Below are positions 12,115 through 24,606 of a DNA stretch of 64,000 nt, piece by piece; position 1 is the first letter of the stretch, and each line of letters opens with the position of its first letter. The position numbers and the translations under genes were made by a program. The stretch covers positions 332,189 to 396,188 of the forward strand of contig JACGCN010000044.1 of NCBI GenBank assembly GCA_014905825.1, read 5' to 3'. This stretch comes from Lyophyllum atratum (Eukaryota; Basidiomycota; Agaricomycetes; Agaricales; Lyophyllaceae). The notes under the pieces were generated by a model. It had not been told where the DNA came from, searched no databases, and was given only the letters and a program-made list of their open reading frames with translations.

Positions 12115-13648
12115 CTACGTATGATGGGCTACAAATTTGAATGTTCTTCTTGTCCTCGGGATCAGGAAGCGACCTAAAAGCCGTTGTACTCTACTTTGCG
12201 GCGGTTGTATCTCCCATCTGCATGGCATTGGCATGAGCAAAAGCACCACATAAGGCAAGCACTGAATACTGAAAGCTCACTGAACGACAAGGTTACCCCT
12301 TCCACAAACTCTTCCTCCATCTCTGATCGGCATCCCAGCGCCTCTGATACTTAGATCGCCCGTCGACATCCTGTCCCTCGGATAATCTATAAAGACGCCA
12401 ATCTCCTCCCCGTCAATACCCTTGATACAAACCTTCTTAGGTCGTTGTTCAAGCGAGTCTGTCCGTTGGAGTCGGATTTCCAAGAAGAGGTCATCTTGTA
12501 TGCGTGAAAATCGCACATGAGGGGCCTCCTCGATGACGAAAGCAACGTCCTGGAGTTTCCCATTTGGCAGCTCGTGTCCAACGCCTCCGCATAAAATCCT
12601 CGTCCCGCGTTGACATCCCGAGGGGATGTCAATTTCGATGATTACGTTCCTCGAGGGTCCCGAGAGAAAGTGTCGAACAACACAGAAGCGACAACGTCTA
12701 CCGCTGAACAGTTCTTCGAGCGTCAGCACGAGAGAATAGGCCCATTCCCCTGATGATCCGGCGCCGAGCGACTGGAGGGGAGGTCCGGGGTTGAGAAACG
12801 GGGGATCGCCGTCTATATTCAGATGGCGTATCGGCATGGGCGCCCATACTGGGTGTGAAGATGAAGGTCTGTTAAAAAAAGTTCAGTTAGACGCCAGAGA
12901 CTTCGAGCAATTTAATTTACAGTGGTCTTCCGTCGTGTGCTGGCCAGATCCCACCAACGGATGGATCATTATTCAGAACCCGCGACGCAGATCGACGGGA
13001 ATGATTTGTTCGTGCAGCCGAGCTCCGTTTGAGATCGACTTCAGGCATGGCGGATCCGTTCGTAGCTTGGGAAGATACTTGATTATTTGAGATGCTAATG
13101 GGCGTGTCGAAGTGAGGTTGTATCTCCCGATTATGTGTCTTTGATTTCCTGGCCTTGGTACTGCTACTGAAGCTTGATGGTAAGGTGGTCTGCGAGTCGT
13201 CTTTAGAATGGAGTGATGTAAAGAGTTTGGAATCTGCACTCGAGGTGGCGGAGCTAGGCGATCCTGTAGACGACTCTTTATAGCTCGGAAGAGGCGTCGG
13301 GATCCGCATGCGTAGTCTCGATTTTCCGGTTCTCGAAGGAGGATCAAGGTCACGGATGAGTGCTTGATATGCGTTAGTTACCTGACGAGCTGGTGAGCCC
13401 AGGTCATAGATAAACTGCACAAGACGTGGTGACTGACTTCTGCAAACATGCTAATGGCATGATCCCTGCCATCATCGTGTACGAGTACATGTCTATCAGG
13501 ATGCCATTTAAGAGCCTGGAAAGACGTGAGCAATCCCGCGTCTCGGGGACGCAAACATTGCTACCATTTGCCTATAGGCCTGTCTAATCTCCACAATGCC
13601 AGCAGTAGCAGAAATACCCAGGACTTCGTGAGGCTCCTTCGCGTGCAT
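12115..13648 (-). CDS. DnaJ/Hsp40 co-chaperone without zinc finger, 437 aa, 5 exons
   Basis: J-domain co-chaperone stimulating Hsp70. The J domain is at the very N-terminus (EPHEVLGISATAGIVEIRQA, then ALKWHPDRH with the invariant HPD), interrupted by introns at 13516-13564 and 13382-13437. Residues 70-200 form a Ser/Thr-rich low-complexity linker. From about 230 comes a DnaJ C-terminal domain: YSLVLTLEELFSGRRCRF, then EIDIPSGCQRGTRILCGGVG, VRFSRIQDDLFLEIRLQRTD and GGRVCGRGNLVVQWEIQPP. The Gly/Phe region and the four CXXCXGXG motifs of class I are missing, so this is class II-like. The last intron (12218-12280) adds a short basic tail ending KFVAHHT. The frame closes exactly. Confidence 0.85.
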
Positions 13649-16600
13649 GATGACTAGTAACGAAGCTGGGGGAGTGCCTGCAGATGTGGAACGAGCTGCT
13701 GTTCAACATCGGGTTCTAAGAGGGTCATTAAATATGGGTCAGGATCCGGGATCAGGACAGATCTGGGACAAGATTATAATTTTCTCTCAAGGGTTTCTAG
13801 GATGGGTGTGCCCCGTGGCCAGCCTTTGGGCGTCATGTCGGGAGAGAAGACGGGAGAAGAAAGGAGATTTACCGAGCTCGAGGTAACCGAAGGGCTAAGA
13901 AAGGGTCTTTGGGACAGCTGTTATAGATTCGTAATGATGCATGGAAGAAATGAATGTAGGAAATGAAAACTGGGGTGCTCAGATGGTGGAGGTCAGGATT
14001 CAGCAAGACGCCAGGACGGGTTCGACGGAAACAGTTTGTGATCGGCTAAATATACGACCCCATCATGGAATCATCTGCCGATCCCTTTCAGTGAAACCAC
14101 CTAGGTTAACCCTGCTAACACCTTCAAAGGAGAGAGATCTTCATCGATAACGGCTCCCTTCTCCAGGCCTGTAGCAGCCTGTAGCCAGCTAAGGACCGAT
14201 GGTCGGTCCAAAGCGGAACGGAATCAAGTCGGTGCTTTGAAGCATGATTGCATTTCTACCCCAAAGCTGCCAGTTGGCATCGTCCGGCATGAGTTCGCTA
14301 TCTTTATGTTAATGGAGCTCCACCCCAGATAGGCCCTCATCGATGCTTCTATCTTTCTCTAGCTAGCCGCCCGTCTAGGATCTTGTCCGCCCTAGGTTCC
14401 GCAAATTACCTGGTCACCTATCTTGTTCCACTGACGTGTTGGCGGGGTGCAAGCATCAGAGTTCTAGCATCTCTCAGTCGAGAGCTTGGTAGCGTGATGC
14501 AAGGGTGATGTCGACACTTTTGTGGCTAGCCTTGACTTGCCTTAGACCTTGCTTCTCGTTGCGACCCCTTCATCTCGCTTCGTCCTATCACTCGATTGCC
14601 GAGAATTCTTCTGCACTGGTGTTCATTGTTTCTTTCTCCTTGATTACCTTCGGCTGGCCTCGTTGTTAGCAAGGCTTGTACTTCGACCTGTGATCATGGA
14701 TAAGGTATGCACTACACCTGCTTAACGACTATGACCGCAAAGGCTGCTTGTGATCAGGCACTCAATGCGAGTGGCTCTTGGAAGTACGGACTCCTGACCA
14801 TCGATAGGGCTGAAGTAGCAGACACATGAAAGAACCTGGCGGCGTCAGGACCGAGTGTTATCTGGACATATATTGCGTTATCATACGATGGTTCAAAGTT
14901 TGCAGGAGCTTGAATGAGGAGCTTGACGTCAGTGGGAGAGAGTTGGTATGCATCTTGATATCTGGTTGTGGATCCATCTTCTTTAACAGCCCCTTATTGA
15001 CACGGTTAGCATGAACAAATCATTGCAGTCTTTCATCTCGGGCTCTCTCGTGTCATCTTATAATGGGCCATTATAAACTTCCCTGCGGCACGATCTTCAT
15101 ATCATGGTATCAGCAATTCATAGTCACTACCGGCAAGGCCTCTTTTGTGAATGTCTACGAATGCATTCATTTCCATCTGGAAGCTATGTTGTTCTTTCTG
15201 CCTCGGCTCTCGGGACATGGCCTCGTAGGCCTCGTGTCAGACATGCAATGAGACTGCCACATGGTATGCTCGAGTTCTACAACCATGGGCAGTTAGAAAT
15301 GAACTTTCGTCATTGACTGAGCACACGACTTCCAAGAGATCAATCTTATTGGATAAACGACATGAAGCCATTGATATCAAGAGCATGGAACACGTTGCTG
15401 TTGAACAGGGAGATGTCAGCCGAGGAACTGTTCATGCATATGAGAAAGTAAGAAGGCGCCAAACTTCCATATACCCAATCGGCACAGATTTTTATTGCAC
15501 ACGTACAATACAATGACTTGTCCAGGATTTTGACATATCAAATGATACATTTCGACTTCCGTAGAAGGCGTCCACGACTGGGTACGGAGCCTTGACACGC
15601 TGCATCTCACGACTCGCGGACTTACTTGAGCATATGCAAAACGTAGTCGCGATAAGACGAAGACGTGGGCGAAAATCACTCATAAAGTCAAAATTCAAAG
15701 CTACTAACTCCTCGCTGGCTCAACTAGGCCTATAATAATGAACCTCTTATCAATGTCAACAGACATGCTATCTTGTAACAAGGAACCCAAGGAGTCGATG
15801 CGTATAGCCGAGGATCGGCAGGAATTAGAATCTTGAATCGAGGTATAGGCAGATTATGACTTATGAACGAGTTTACACCTCAGTGATTAAAAATTGAAAG
15901 AGGAGCGGTAAGAACCTACTCGCTTACATTCAAAGATAATCCAAAGCACCACCATAGGTTTCCATTATTCGAAGTCTGATAACTGCGATAAGGCTTGTTA
16001 AGGAGAGTGTAAATGCCATCGAGGCGATGGGATAGAAAAAGGCACCTATAGATTATTTCCGTAAGCGATAAAGCAGGTATGCATGCATATGGTGCCAGCA
16101 TCAGGGAAGTCAATATTGGAATGGCAAATTATCGCGATCGAATGACACTATCGAAGTCTGAAACTTGTTGTCCATGAAGGTGGCAGACGATGGTAGGACT
16201 TGTCGATGTACTCGGAAGTTTCCCGTTTCCAAACGAGATATTCATGGAAGATGACATGGCTCTAGAACAAGGATTCCTTGTACAGTGGATGTTCACTCCA
16301 TGCATGTTATGTTACCATGCAAGAGCGGCAAGCTATCTCACAGCAGAAGACTGCAAGATGGGAATCCGACGCTCAGGGGCTGGTTGATGTGCATCGTATG
16401 AGAGAAAATTTTATCCAAAAAAGCCCACCTACCACATATAAGTACCATGTACCCAGTGTCATCGAAGTAATTATGGTGTGAGTGTAGGAGCATGATCTAG
16501 CATAATCTAATCTAATCGGATCCATACACATACACTGATCCAAACATGCATACATGGGAGAATGTGCCTGATGGTGACAGTGCGTCCGCGTCAACAGCCG

Positions 16601-16768
16601 CTGCCCACTCCATTCTCCACAGTGCGTTCACTGTAGAGCTCACGACTCCTTCACGATCAAGTCACGAACCTGCATGTATCTTCTTAACTCTCATCATCTG
16701 TAACTGCACATCGAGCCCAACTATCTAAACGCTATCTATTCTGCTGCAATCTTTTGATCGCATTTGAC
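13649..16768. other. 3.1-kb region with no recognised gene
   Basis: I found no exon chain with a recognisable domain on either strand. The only gene-like signal is at 14697-14829: ATGGATAAG, then a well-formed intron (GTATGC..TGATCAG, 14706-14758), then 23 further codons to a stop (MDK-ALNASGSWKYGLLTID). It follows a pyrimidine-rich leader and may be the first exons of an unrecognised small gene. The rest looks like promoter DNA of the kelch gene plus non-coding sequence. Confidence 0.35.
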
Positions 16769-19700
16769 ATGAACGCAAAGTTACTATGCAGCCTTTGCCT
16801 CGCTTACTTATTATCAGAACGAGTTTCTGCGTACGCCGCGGCCCCAAGGTGTTTTTTTAATACACTCGTTCTACTGCACAAAGCTGAGTTCTGTTCAGGT
16901 GGGGTCAGGCGACCGTTTTGATCAACGATGCACTATTCGTTCATGGAGGGAAAACAGACCCATTCAACGAATACAGTTATACCGCTGCTCCAAACAACGG
17001 CGATCTACTATACCTCCCTCTATCCGCATCATTTGACATATCTTCGCCGCCGTGGCAGCTGCTGAACATTTCCACAAACTCGTCAAGCGCTGAATCGCCT
17101 TCGCTCTCTTGGCACACTCTCTCAGCCTTCAATACGTCGCATGTTCTCCTCTTTGGTGGACAGCCAGGTCCCAACTCTGCAACCGTGCTTGTAGGCGCTG
17201 CGGACTCTGCGTACTTGCTCAACCTGTACGATCGAGTGCAACCATCATGGTCAACAGAACCGGTGTCTTGGGCAAATGAACCTATACGACGTGTTCATCA
17301 TTCTTCTGCGACCGCAACCTCTGGATCCGTTTTTATCATTGGGGGAGAAAAGGCTGATGACTCCAACATTGCCTTCGCTAATCATTACATCTTCAACCCC
17401 AACGTACCGTCATTTACCCTTCTCCCTCCCGACAATGGCCCTCCAGACCTCACTGGGCACTCTTCCGTTATGTTACCAGACGGTCGCTTGCTCGTCTTTG
17501 GGGGCTACAGCCAGTCTTCGGGCGCATTGATACCATTCTCGACGATCTGGGCTCTCGACACTTCTCAGCCATCCCAACCCTGGTCATTAATCAGTGTCTC
17601 CAATTCTTCACTACCCTCTCCGCGTAGGGCATTTCCTGCTGCCGCCATCGCGGGTGAAAAGGTCTTGATTCACGGAGGCTGTGATGCTATGCTTCAAAAC
17701 AACTTCGCAGATGGGTGGATTCTCGACACGTCCCAGGATCCTATGGTCTGGGCACAGGTTGATGCATTGACTCAACTGGGTGCCCGAAGAGATCATTTTG
17801 CGGCACCATATGGAAATCAAGTCATTTTTGGGTTCGGTACGTTTATCTACTTCTATCTTTCTTGACATCATATGAAGGTATCATCTTATAGGATTTGGGA
17901 ACGACAAGGCGTCCCCCGCTTCCTTGCAGATTTACGATACAGAGAAAGGCTCTTTCACGTCAAGTTTCACACCACTATCGCCATCTTCCACTCCGAGCCA
18001 GACTCTTCCTGGCCCATCACAAACTTCTAAACGGCCGACTCCCACGGGCTCCACTAACGGTCACAGTTCTACCATTATTCATCCAACCAATACCGTTGGT
18101 CCTAATCCTGGGGGTCCTAACAATGGAGGAGGGGACGGGCGTCCGGGTGAGAGTAAAAGTAACAAGACGACCGCAATCGTCGTTGGGACTGTTGTAGGTG
18201 TCCTCGGCCTCTTGGCAGTCGCTCTCGCTGGGGCATACTATGTAAGGCGCCAGAAGCGCCATGTGGATAGTGAAAGGCGATTCACAGCACTTCAAACAAG
18301 CGACAATGACGATGAAGAGGACAGCCCACACTTCGCTGGTGGCATCCCTGCTGCCCATTTCCCACAAGACGTATCAATGCCCACAAGCCGTCATGGCTGG
18401 GATCTCGGGATCTTTAATTTGCTGGGAATTGCTGGAGCCTTTTCAGACGCGGGGACAAGATCTAGAAGCGCCAGATATGTTCCCGAAAGGAGGGATATGT
18501 TGGCTGATGAGGATTCTAGGGACTTCGGCGCATGGCATGATGCAAGGAGGCGAGACGGCACTGGAGGCAGCTCATGGTCGCTGATGAGTATCATCGGTTC
18601 TCGAAAGAGGAGTCGCGAGCCTAGTATTGCTGGTAGTGTCGGGGGAGCTTCATGGAGAGAGAAAATCGATCCTTTCCAGGATGGGGCTGCACTGATGAGA
18701 GACGAAGAAACCAGTTATGGAGGGACTTCAAGGCCTCATGGACGGAGACAGCTCAGCTACACAAGCACCCGGAGCTATCGCGATCCTTTTGCAGATCCAA
18801 TTCAAGAAGAATCATCAGGCCACTACGCAGACGAAGGCGAAGGCCAAGCATCTACACAGCCCTATCTTCATCCTATACCTCCACAGCTCCCGATCCTACG
18901 AACCATACTCCCTGTATCGCAAGGTGGACATTCGCTTAGCCCGTTGACCGAGCGTACATCACAGAATACTCTTTCTATCAACGACCCGTCGACCTCTGTG
19001 TCCTCACATGCGACAGCTCTAAGCAGTCCATTCGACACTCCCTCGAATTTCACGTCTCATAATTCTCTTGACGCTCCAAAATCCTCAGGTTCCTTCACTT
19101 CGTCGATTATTGGTGCCGCTGCTCCGAACCTGCCCATGAAGCGAAGTGATTCTTGGTGGACCCGTTTCTCGCGTACAAGTTTCCTCGATCGGCGTCCGAG
19201 TGACTCTTTGAGATCGAAAGGAATGCTCGAGTTCAGAGATCCCAATCCGCCCCCACGCCTGGTTGCCATACAAGAGAGCGTGTATTCTGCATCCCCCGAT
19301 CGACATTCCCCAAAATCTCAGCTTTCCGATTCTTCTCAACCAGGCGCTATTTCACGGCAAGCTTCGAGACTACGAGGAGGCCATAACAAATCCCTGTCTT
19401 CTGTGAGGACCGCGGACACAGAGGCGATTGAGAGAATGGCGGGGACAATGGATGTTGTTCAACTGCAGAGATCAGGCAGTCGGCGAACGGCCAGCACAGG
19501 CACCACCGCTAGTTTGAGTATCGATACTCGCCCGGATTCGGAGATTCATGAGGATCATGGTCCCGGTGGATACGGAAATCCTGAAATGATGACCTTTGTG
19601 TCCCCTGTCGAGATGGCGGACGCCGAGTCCTTTCCCTACCATCCGTCCACTCAACCCCCAACAGTATTATCATCGCCAGCGTCTCCTTCGAAACACAACC

Positions 19701-19915
19701 CACCACCTTCCTCTGGTGCAGTTGCGGCCCGGATACAGGATTTCGAGCGACGGCAGTCCCAAGACCAGCCTCCACTCCTCAGCAACACCAAGAGGCACGA
19801 GGAACGGTCAAACAAGCGGACTCATGGCACGCCCGTGAACTATGGGCTGATACCACGGGCAAGTCTATTTGTCGCAAATCCCGACCATAGAACTTTACCA
19901 TCAGGCGACTCGTGA
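16769..19915 (+). CDS. Kelch-repeat type I membrane protein, 1,013 aa, 3 exons
   Basis: Predicted surface or secretory-pathway protein: signal peptide (MNAKLLCSLCLAYLLSERVSA), a lumenal/extracellular kelch beta-propeller, one membrane helix and a long cytosolic tail. Propeller blades are seen as repeated hydrophobic-GG motifs (VLLFGGQ, VFIIGGEKA, LLVFGGYS, VLIHGGCD, VIFGFGFG), about residues 30-370. A Thr/Ser/Pro-rich stalk precedes the helix AIVVGTVVGVLGLLAVALAG and the stop-transfer RRQKRH. The tail of about 550 residues is Ser/Pro/Arg-rich and probably disordered. Introns are 16849-16898 and 17837-17891. No catalytic Cys-Tyr of a true galactose oxidase is evident, so a binding or sensing role is more likely. 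The ATG at 16769 was chosen because only it supplies a signal peptide. Confidence 0.8.
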
Positions 19916-21917
19916 CATCTTTCCCATGGACAGCCCTTTCCCACCAACACAGCTACTCTATTACTTTCACACCCACATTCACGACCACCATAGCATTTCA
20001 CGTTATCGAATTTTTATTGATGTTCCGAGTTCATGGCACTAGGACAGTTGATCTTTTATCGTACCCGCACCGCTGTATAGGAGTTAAGTATGTGTTTTTT
20101 TCAGTTCGGACAACGTGTATTCCCATTTCTGTATCCTGGCCTATATGTAGTTTCCATCAGTCGGTACCATTTATACACGATAAACTAACCTTTTCATGCC
20201 GCGCTAGCTAGGCAGCCGGAGGTCTTGTGAAACCGTCCGAGTCGGCCAACTTCCCTCTGGCTCTCGCTATCGGCCGTCTGATGTTGCCATCTTAACACAG
20301 CACTCGGCCCATTACGCACACAAGGACTCAGTTATAAACCTTGTTTGAATGATCGTGTTTGCGGACAACCACGAGGGTTCTGATTCTTGGAGAACGCGTC
20401 TGGGACACACACTGCTGTCCGATATTGGCATGAGGCATCGCCATTCTGTAGAACGTTGTACCTAAAATGGGAAGGCAGGGATAACCCGTGGCCACGCAGA
20501 GGGCTCGATTGTGACTCAGAGATAGCCGCGAGATGATTATGTGCCTTCATTCGGAGAAAATGTCGATGGTGGTACCGTTTGTTTTATAATGAAGGTGCCT
20601 AAAGCCCTGAGTCGTCTGTTAATTACATCCTCACAAACCTGCAACACTCGAAGCGAAGTGCAGTTACTAGGAATAGGATACTTTCGAGATGGAAACAAAA
20701 TATAGTCAGATCTCCGCATTTCTAGAACAGACACAGAGAACAACCTGGACGCCCGGCGATCTGGTCTCCAGATGGCAATTCCATCCGTGATCTCAATATC
20801 GAAACTGGGGAGTGAATGGGGAGAAGGCTTTAGGCAATGCCGTCCATTTGGTTAGATCGAAGGAACGAGGCCGAGGTCATGCGTGCGGTACGGCGGGGAA
20901 GGCACACTTCCCCTTTACACTCTGTACACATGGATCGTGTATTAGGGAGCCCCCTGCCCACGGGGTCGGAAGCAAACTTGTACCCCACTAGATTCGCTGG
21001 GTTTTAACTCGATACCAGGATCCACCTAAGCCCACAACAGCATGAGTCAGGACTCAGAAACTACGGTTGCACGGTGGTTCACGCAGGGCGTTGGGTTCTA
21101 CGATGATGAGTCTGGCATCGCTGCCGGCGACCGCATGAGTCAAATGTCAATATATCCAAGATAAGATGTTCCCTATGCCGAGTCGGTGCAACGACATTAG
21201 GTTCCACCGTTCCTCTACAATATGATTCGAGCAGACCGTCAATGATTCCGGAAACCAGACGATCACTATAAACCGAATCCGGTATAGTTGGCAAGGCACG
21301 TCGAAGTAAGTTACGGAGAGACCACCATATTGCCGATGGCCGCAGCATGTTTCCTGTCAAGATTCAAGCTGCGCTATCTTGGCTCGCAAAGAGACTAGAA
21401 AATAACAAGACATGTCAAGGCATACCAAAGTACACTTTTTCGGTGCAACATCGATCCCCATAGATTCCTGGAAGGGATTTGAAACAGATGATTCTTGTTG
21501 TACCTTGGTCCTTTCTAGGGGCTAAAGCGAGAAAGAGAGGTTAGTTTCAAGCACTGCCAACAAACATCATGCCATACTGTTACGACACGGGCCTTCCTTC
21601 GAAAATGGGGCGTGTATCATTGACGCAAGTGGGCAGATATAAGGTGTCGAGGGTCCTGACAATGAAAAGGGAAAGGCGCCCGAGAACCCTAGAAGTCAGA
21701 TGTCACAAGCGCGCCACTCAATGTATTGAAGCCTCGACTTGGAATCATGATCCCGCAATAGCTCAGCTGACTAGATAACGTGTAGGGATTTGCTGATCGC
21801 TGATTGAATGATGTTTGAAGTGCTGTGCATTGCAGAGTAGCTATTACAGTACAATCGTGTCGTTCTTGAATTAGGACTATTGCGCTTGGATATCACGGTA
21901 ACCTGTATTCATCATGT
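19916..21917. other. 2.0-kb region with no recognised gene
   Basis: It lies between the stop of the kelch gene and the stop of the ACBP gene, which converge. Scattered open frames of 60-100 codons on both strands show no domain and no exon partners. A long 3' UTR on either side or an undetected non-coding transcript is possible; I see no supporting signal. Confidence 0.4.
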
Positions 21918-22447
21918 TTAGGCAGCCTCGATCTCTTTGATGTAGTTCTTTGACTCGTCGTCATCCACCTTTGCGAGGATCTAAAGGACGATGTTGTCAA
22001 GAGCAAGACGCAAAGAAAATGCTCGACTTACCTCTAGCAGCTTCTCGACGTACTTGGCGTATGCATCTTCCTGAGAGACACCCTTAACCTCTGTCCATGC
22101 ATCCCTGAAGTGTGATCGGTGTTAATGATCATATTGGGAGGCGAGATAAGATGATCGAACTAACCATTTCGCCTTACCCGCGAAGTCCAGCATGCCTGGG
22201 CGAGTGGTCTCGTTGTCTCCGAACTTCGCTGAACTCAAAATGAGCTCACAATTCTTGCAGAAGGTATGTGACGTTAACCTTGCTTGAAGTACTTATAAAA
22301 CTGGAGGAAAGGCGGTTAGATCGTGACTTGGTCAAGCAGCGTCATTAGCCTTACATAGAGTTGTTCATCGGTGGTTGGCTTGATCTTGCCGTCCTTGGGA
22401 AGGCTTCCAATAATCGCGACGGCTTTGTCGAACTTTGCCTGACTCAT
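21918..22447 (-). CDS. ACB1: Acyl-CoA-binding protein, 104 aa, 5 exons
   Basis: Small cytosolic carrier of long-chain acyl-CoA esters, buffering the products of fatty acid synthase. The spliced protein is MSQAKFDKAVAIIGSLPKDG.., then [40 protein letters not shown], and AYAKYVEKLLEILAKV. These contain the family ligand-binding core, the YxxYKQA..D motif (here [12 protein letters not shown]) and KAKWDAW, in the expected order and length. Introns are 21981-22031, 22105-22164, 22229-22278 and 22301-22354; exon 2 is only 22 nt, so the gene is hard to see in an unspliced reading. It ends EIEAA. The start at 22447 lies 543 bases from the divergent PH-protein start. Confidence 0.93.
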
Positions 22448-22990
22448 GGTGAATATATGTAGGGAGAATGTAGTTGATCAACAAGATCAGCGTGTCGTTA
22501 CCATCGATAAAGCTCCGCCCAAATAGGTCAGGCCTTCAGTTGGCTTTGTTAGGTCCAATGCTGGCCGAGGTCAAACATTCGTTACAGTCTTCACGACGCA
22601 TGATAGTCGGAGCCTCGAAGGCGCCAAACTGGACATCTCCTTAGCTGGAGAACGTGGAGGAAGGAGTAGAAAGCGTTCTAGTACCGAACTTGGGGGTGCA
22701 TCCAAACGACTTAAATTTTAAATAAACGGAATTTCCCACTGCCAATTGTCTACCCATTCATCCGCTCCAATACTTTCTTCCAGTAAATATAATAACAGAT
22801 TCGAAGGTTAATATTACAAGAGACAATGAATGGCAGAGTGGCCAGACACGGTCGTAGACGGCCGATCCCACGTGCAGAGGGGTAATTAACCGGACTGTGA
22901 ACTCGACTATAAACACCTCGACAAGCAGTCGAGTGGCTCTCGTCGTACCCCCAGCTGGGCATCGCCCCGCCCTGCTATCGTGCTACCACA
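22448..22990. promoter_or_regulatory. Shared upstream region of ACBP and tandem-PH genes
   Basis: 543 bases between two divergent start codons and therefore the promoter space of both genes. An AT-rich tract (TTAAATTTTAAATAAACG near 22710) is the most AT-rich part. No specific transcription-factor site is asserted. Confidence 0.4.
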
Positions 22991-24606
22991 ATGCCTTCTG
23001 CTGCTCCGCCTTCGCCTCAAGAGATACATCGCAAGCTTTCAGTGCATTCCGTTGCCAGAAGCGCTAAGGCGAGTCTTGTCGATCAATCTGACAAGCAGTC
23101 TCACAATTGACACAACTTGGTGATTCCTAGCCATCGACCATATCCATGTCCATAGATGCTGCAGTTTCCGGCACGGAGTCAGACTCAGACTCCATCTTGT
23201 CTCCCAATATCATGAGTTCTCCTGGCCAGGGACTAAGTGGGAGCTTACATGGAGGCTCGTCCATGCAGCCTCCATTATCATCTATTGCAGAGCGGCGGTC
23301 TGGAAGTGGGGAGGATTCTGACGAGGAAGAGGAAGAGGAAGGTGGCTGGAAGGCGGCGGATATCAGGGGACGACCTCGCGACTCGGTGGATGAGAGTGTA
23401 ATCAAATCTGGATATCTGTGGAAGAAGGGTGAAAGACGGAAGGTGCGATCGACATTTCTCATACGCCTTTTCTACTGAGACTGCCCCTGTAGACCTGGAA
23501 GAAACGTTGGTTCGTCTTGCGACCAGCTCACCTGGCATACTACAAGAATTCCGCTGAATACCAACTCCTCCGACTCTTGGAGCTTTCCGACGTGCATTCC
23601 TGTACACAAGTTGCCCTCAAGCGTCATGATAATACGTTCGGCCTCGTCTCGCCTGTCCGGACATTTTACTTGCAAGCTAAGACGTCGGGTGAGGTGCAAG
23701 AATGGGTCCGGGCTATTGAAGAGGCCAGGCAGACTCTGACGGCCACCTCGACGCAAAACTCTGTCTCGAGTCCGATCCCGATCCCGACACCGACACGAGG
23801 GTCGCCTTCCCACCTCCCTCCGCCCACCCCATCTCCCCCTTCCCATGGAGGTCGCGGTTATAACGTCACATCTTCCGACTCGGAAGATGCGTCGCCTAGC
23901 GAGCAACGCGTCCTTGCCGCATCTCAAGATCGACAGGTCTTGCCACCCTCTCCTACGAAACTGCAAGGGTCTGTTCCCAGGGACTCAGCAAAGATCATCC
24001 TCTCTGGTTATCTTATGAAATGTGGCTCAAAGCGCCGCAACTGGCGGAAACGGTGGTTCGTCCTCACTGGGGAAAAGCTGGTCTATTCGGGGAGTCATAT
24101 GGTGCGTCTCAAGATAGATACAATTTTAGCGTTATTGAGGAATATCGTCATAGGACACCAAACCCCACCGACAGTTTTCGTTTTCGCAAATATTGGACGC
24201 ACTGGAGTATGATCTTCCTTCCCACCGCCATAATCCTGCTAGCCTCTCCTCGCCCATCGCAGCCTTACCTCCTTCAATTTCCCCTGCCTCGGATGCCGAC
24301 GAGCTTCATGGGACTCACACCTTCAAAATCGTCACCACGAAGCGGACCCTCCTACTTTGTGCGCCAACAGAAGAGGACGAGATTAAATGGTTAGGTGCTG
24401 TCCGCGCGCTAATCGCCCGACGATCTGGGGCTGGGGCTGTGCCTGGAGAGCCAACATCGTACGCCATAACTTCTTCGCGGAGCGCTGACAGTCAATCTTC
24501 CGCTATGCACGCCGGCGGTAGCGGGATCAAAAATAAAGTCCGTCGCCTTAGCGTCAGCGCTTCGGGTGGAACGATTCCGCAGGAAAGCGCCCAGGAGAGG
24601 CCTTAA
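22991..24606 (+). CDS. Tandem PH-domain protein, 483 aa, 4 exons
   Basis: Phosphoinositide-binding adaptor candidate with two pleckstrin-homology domains and no enzyme domain. PH1 (about residues 115-205) begins VIKSGYLWKKGERRK-TWKKRWFVLRPAHLAYYKN and ends FYLQAKTSGEVQEWVRAIEE with the conserved Trp. PH2 (about 285-420) begins IILSGYLMKCGSKRRNWRKRW and ends LLLCAPTEEDEIKWLGAVRA. Both K-x7-R/K-x-R/K-R type basic loops suggest lipid binding. The linker and ends are Ser/Pro- and acid-rich. Introns are 23069-23130 (GC..AG type), 23443-23492 and 24102-24153. The GC donor is required to join the N-terminal 26 codons in phase. The start at 22991 gives the only in-frame ATG upstream of that junction. 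Confidence 0.85.
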
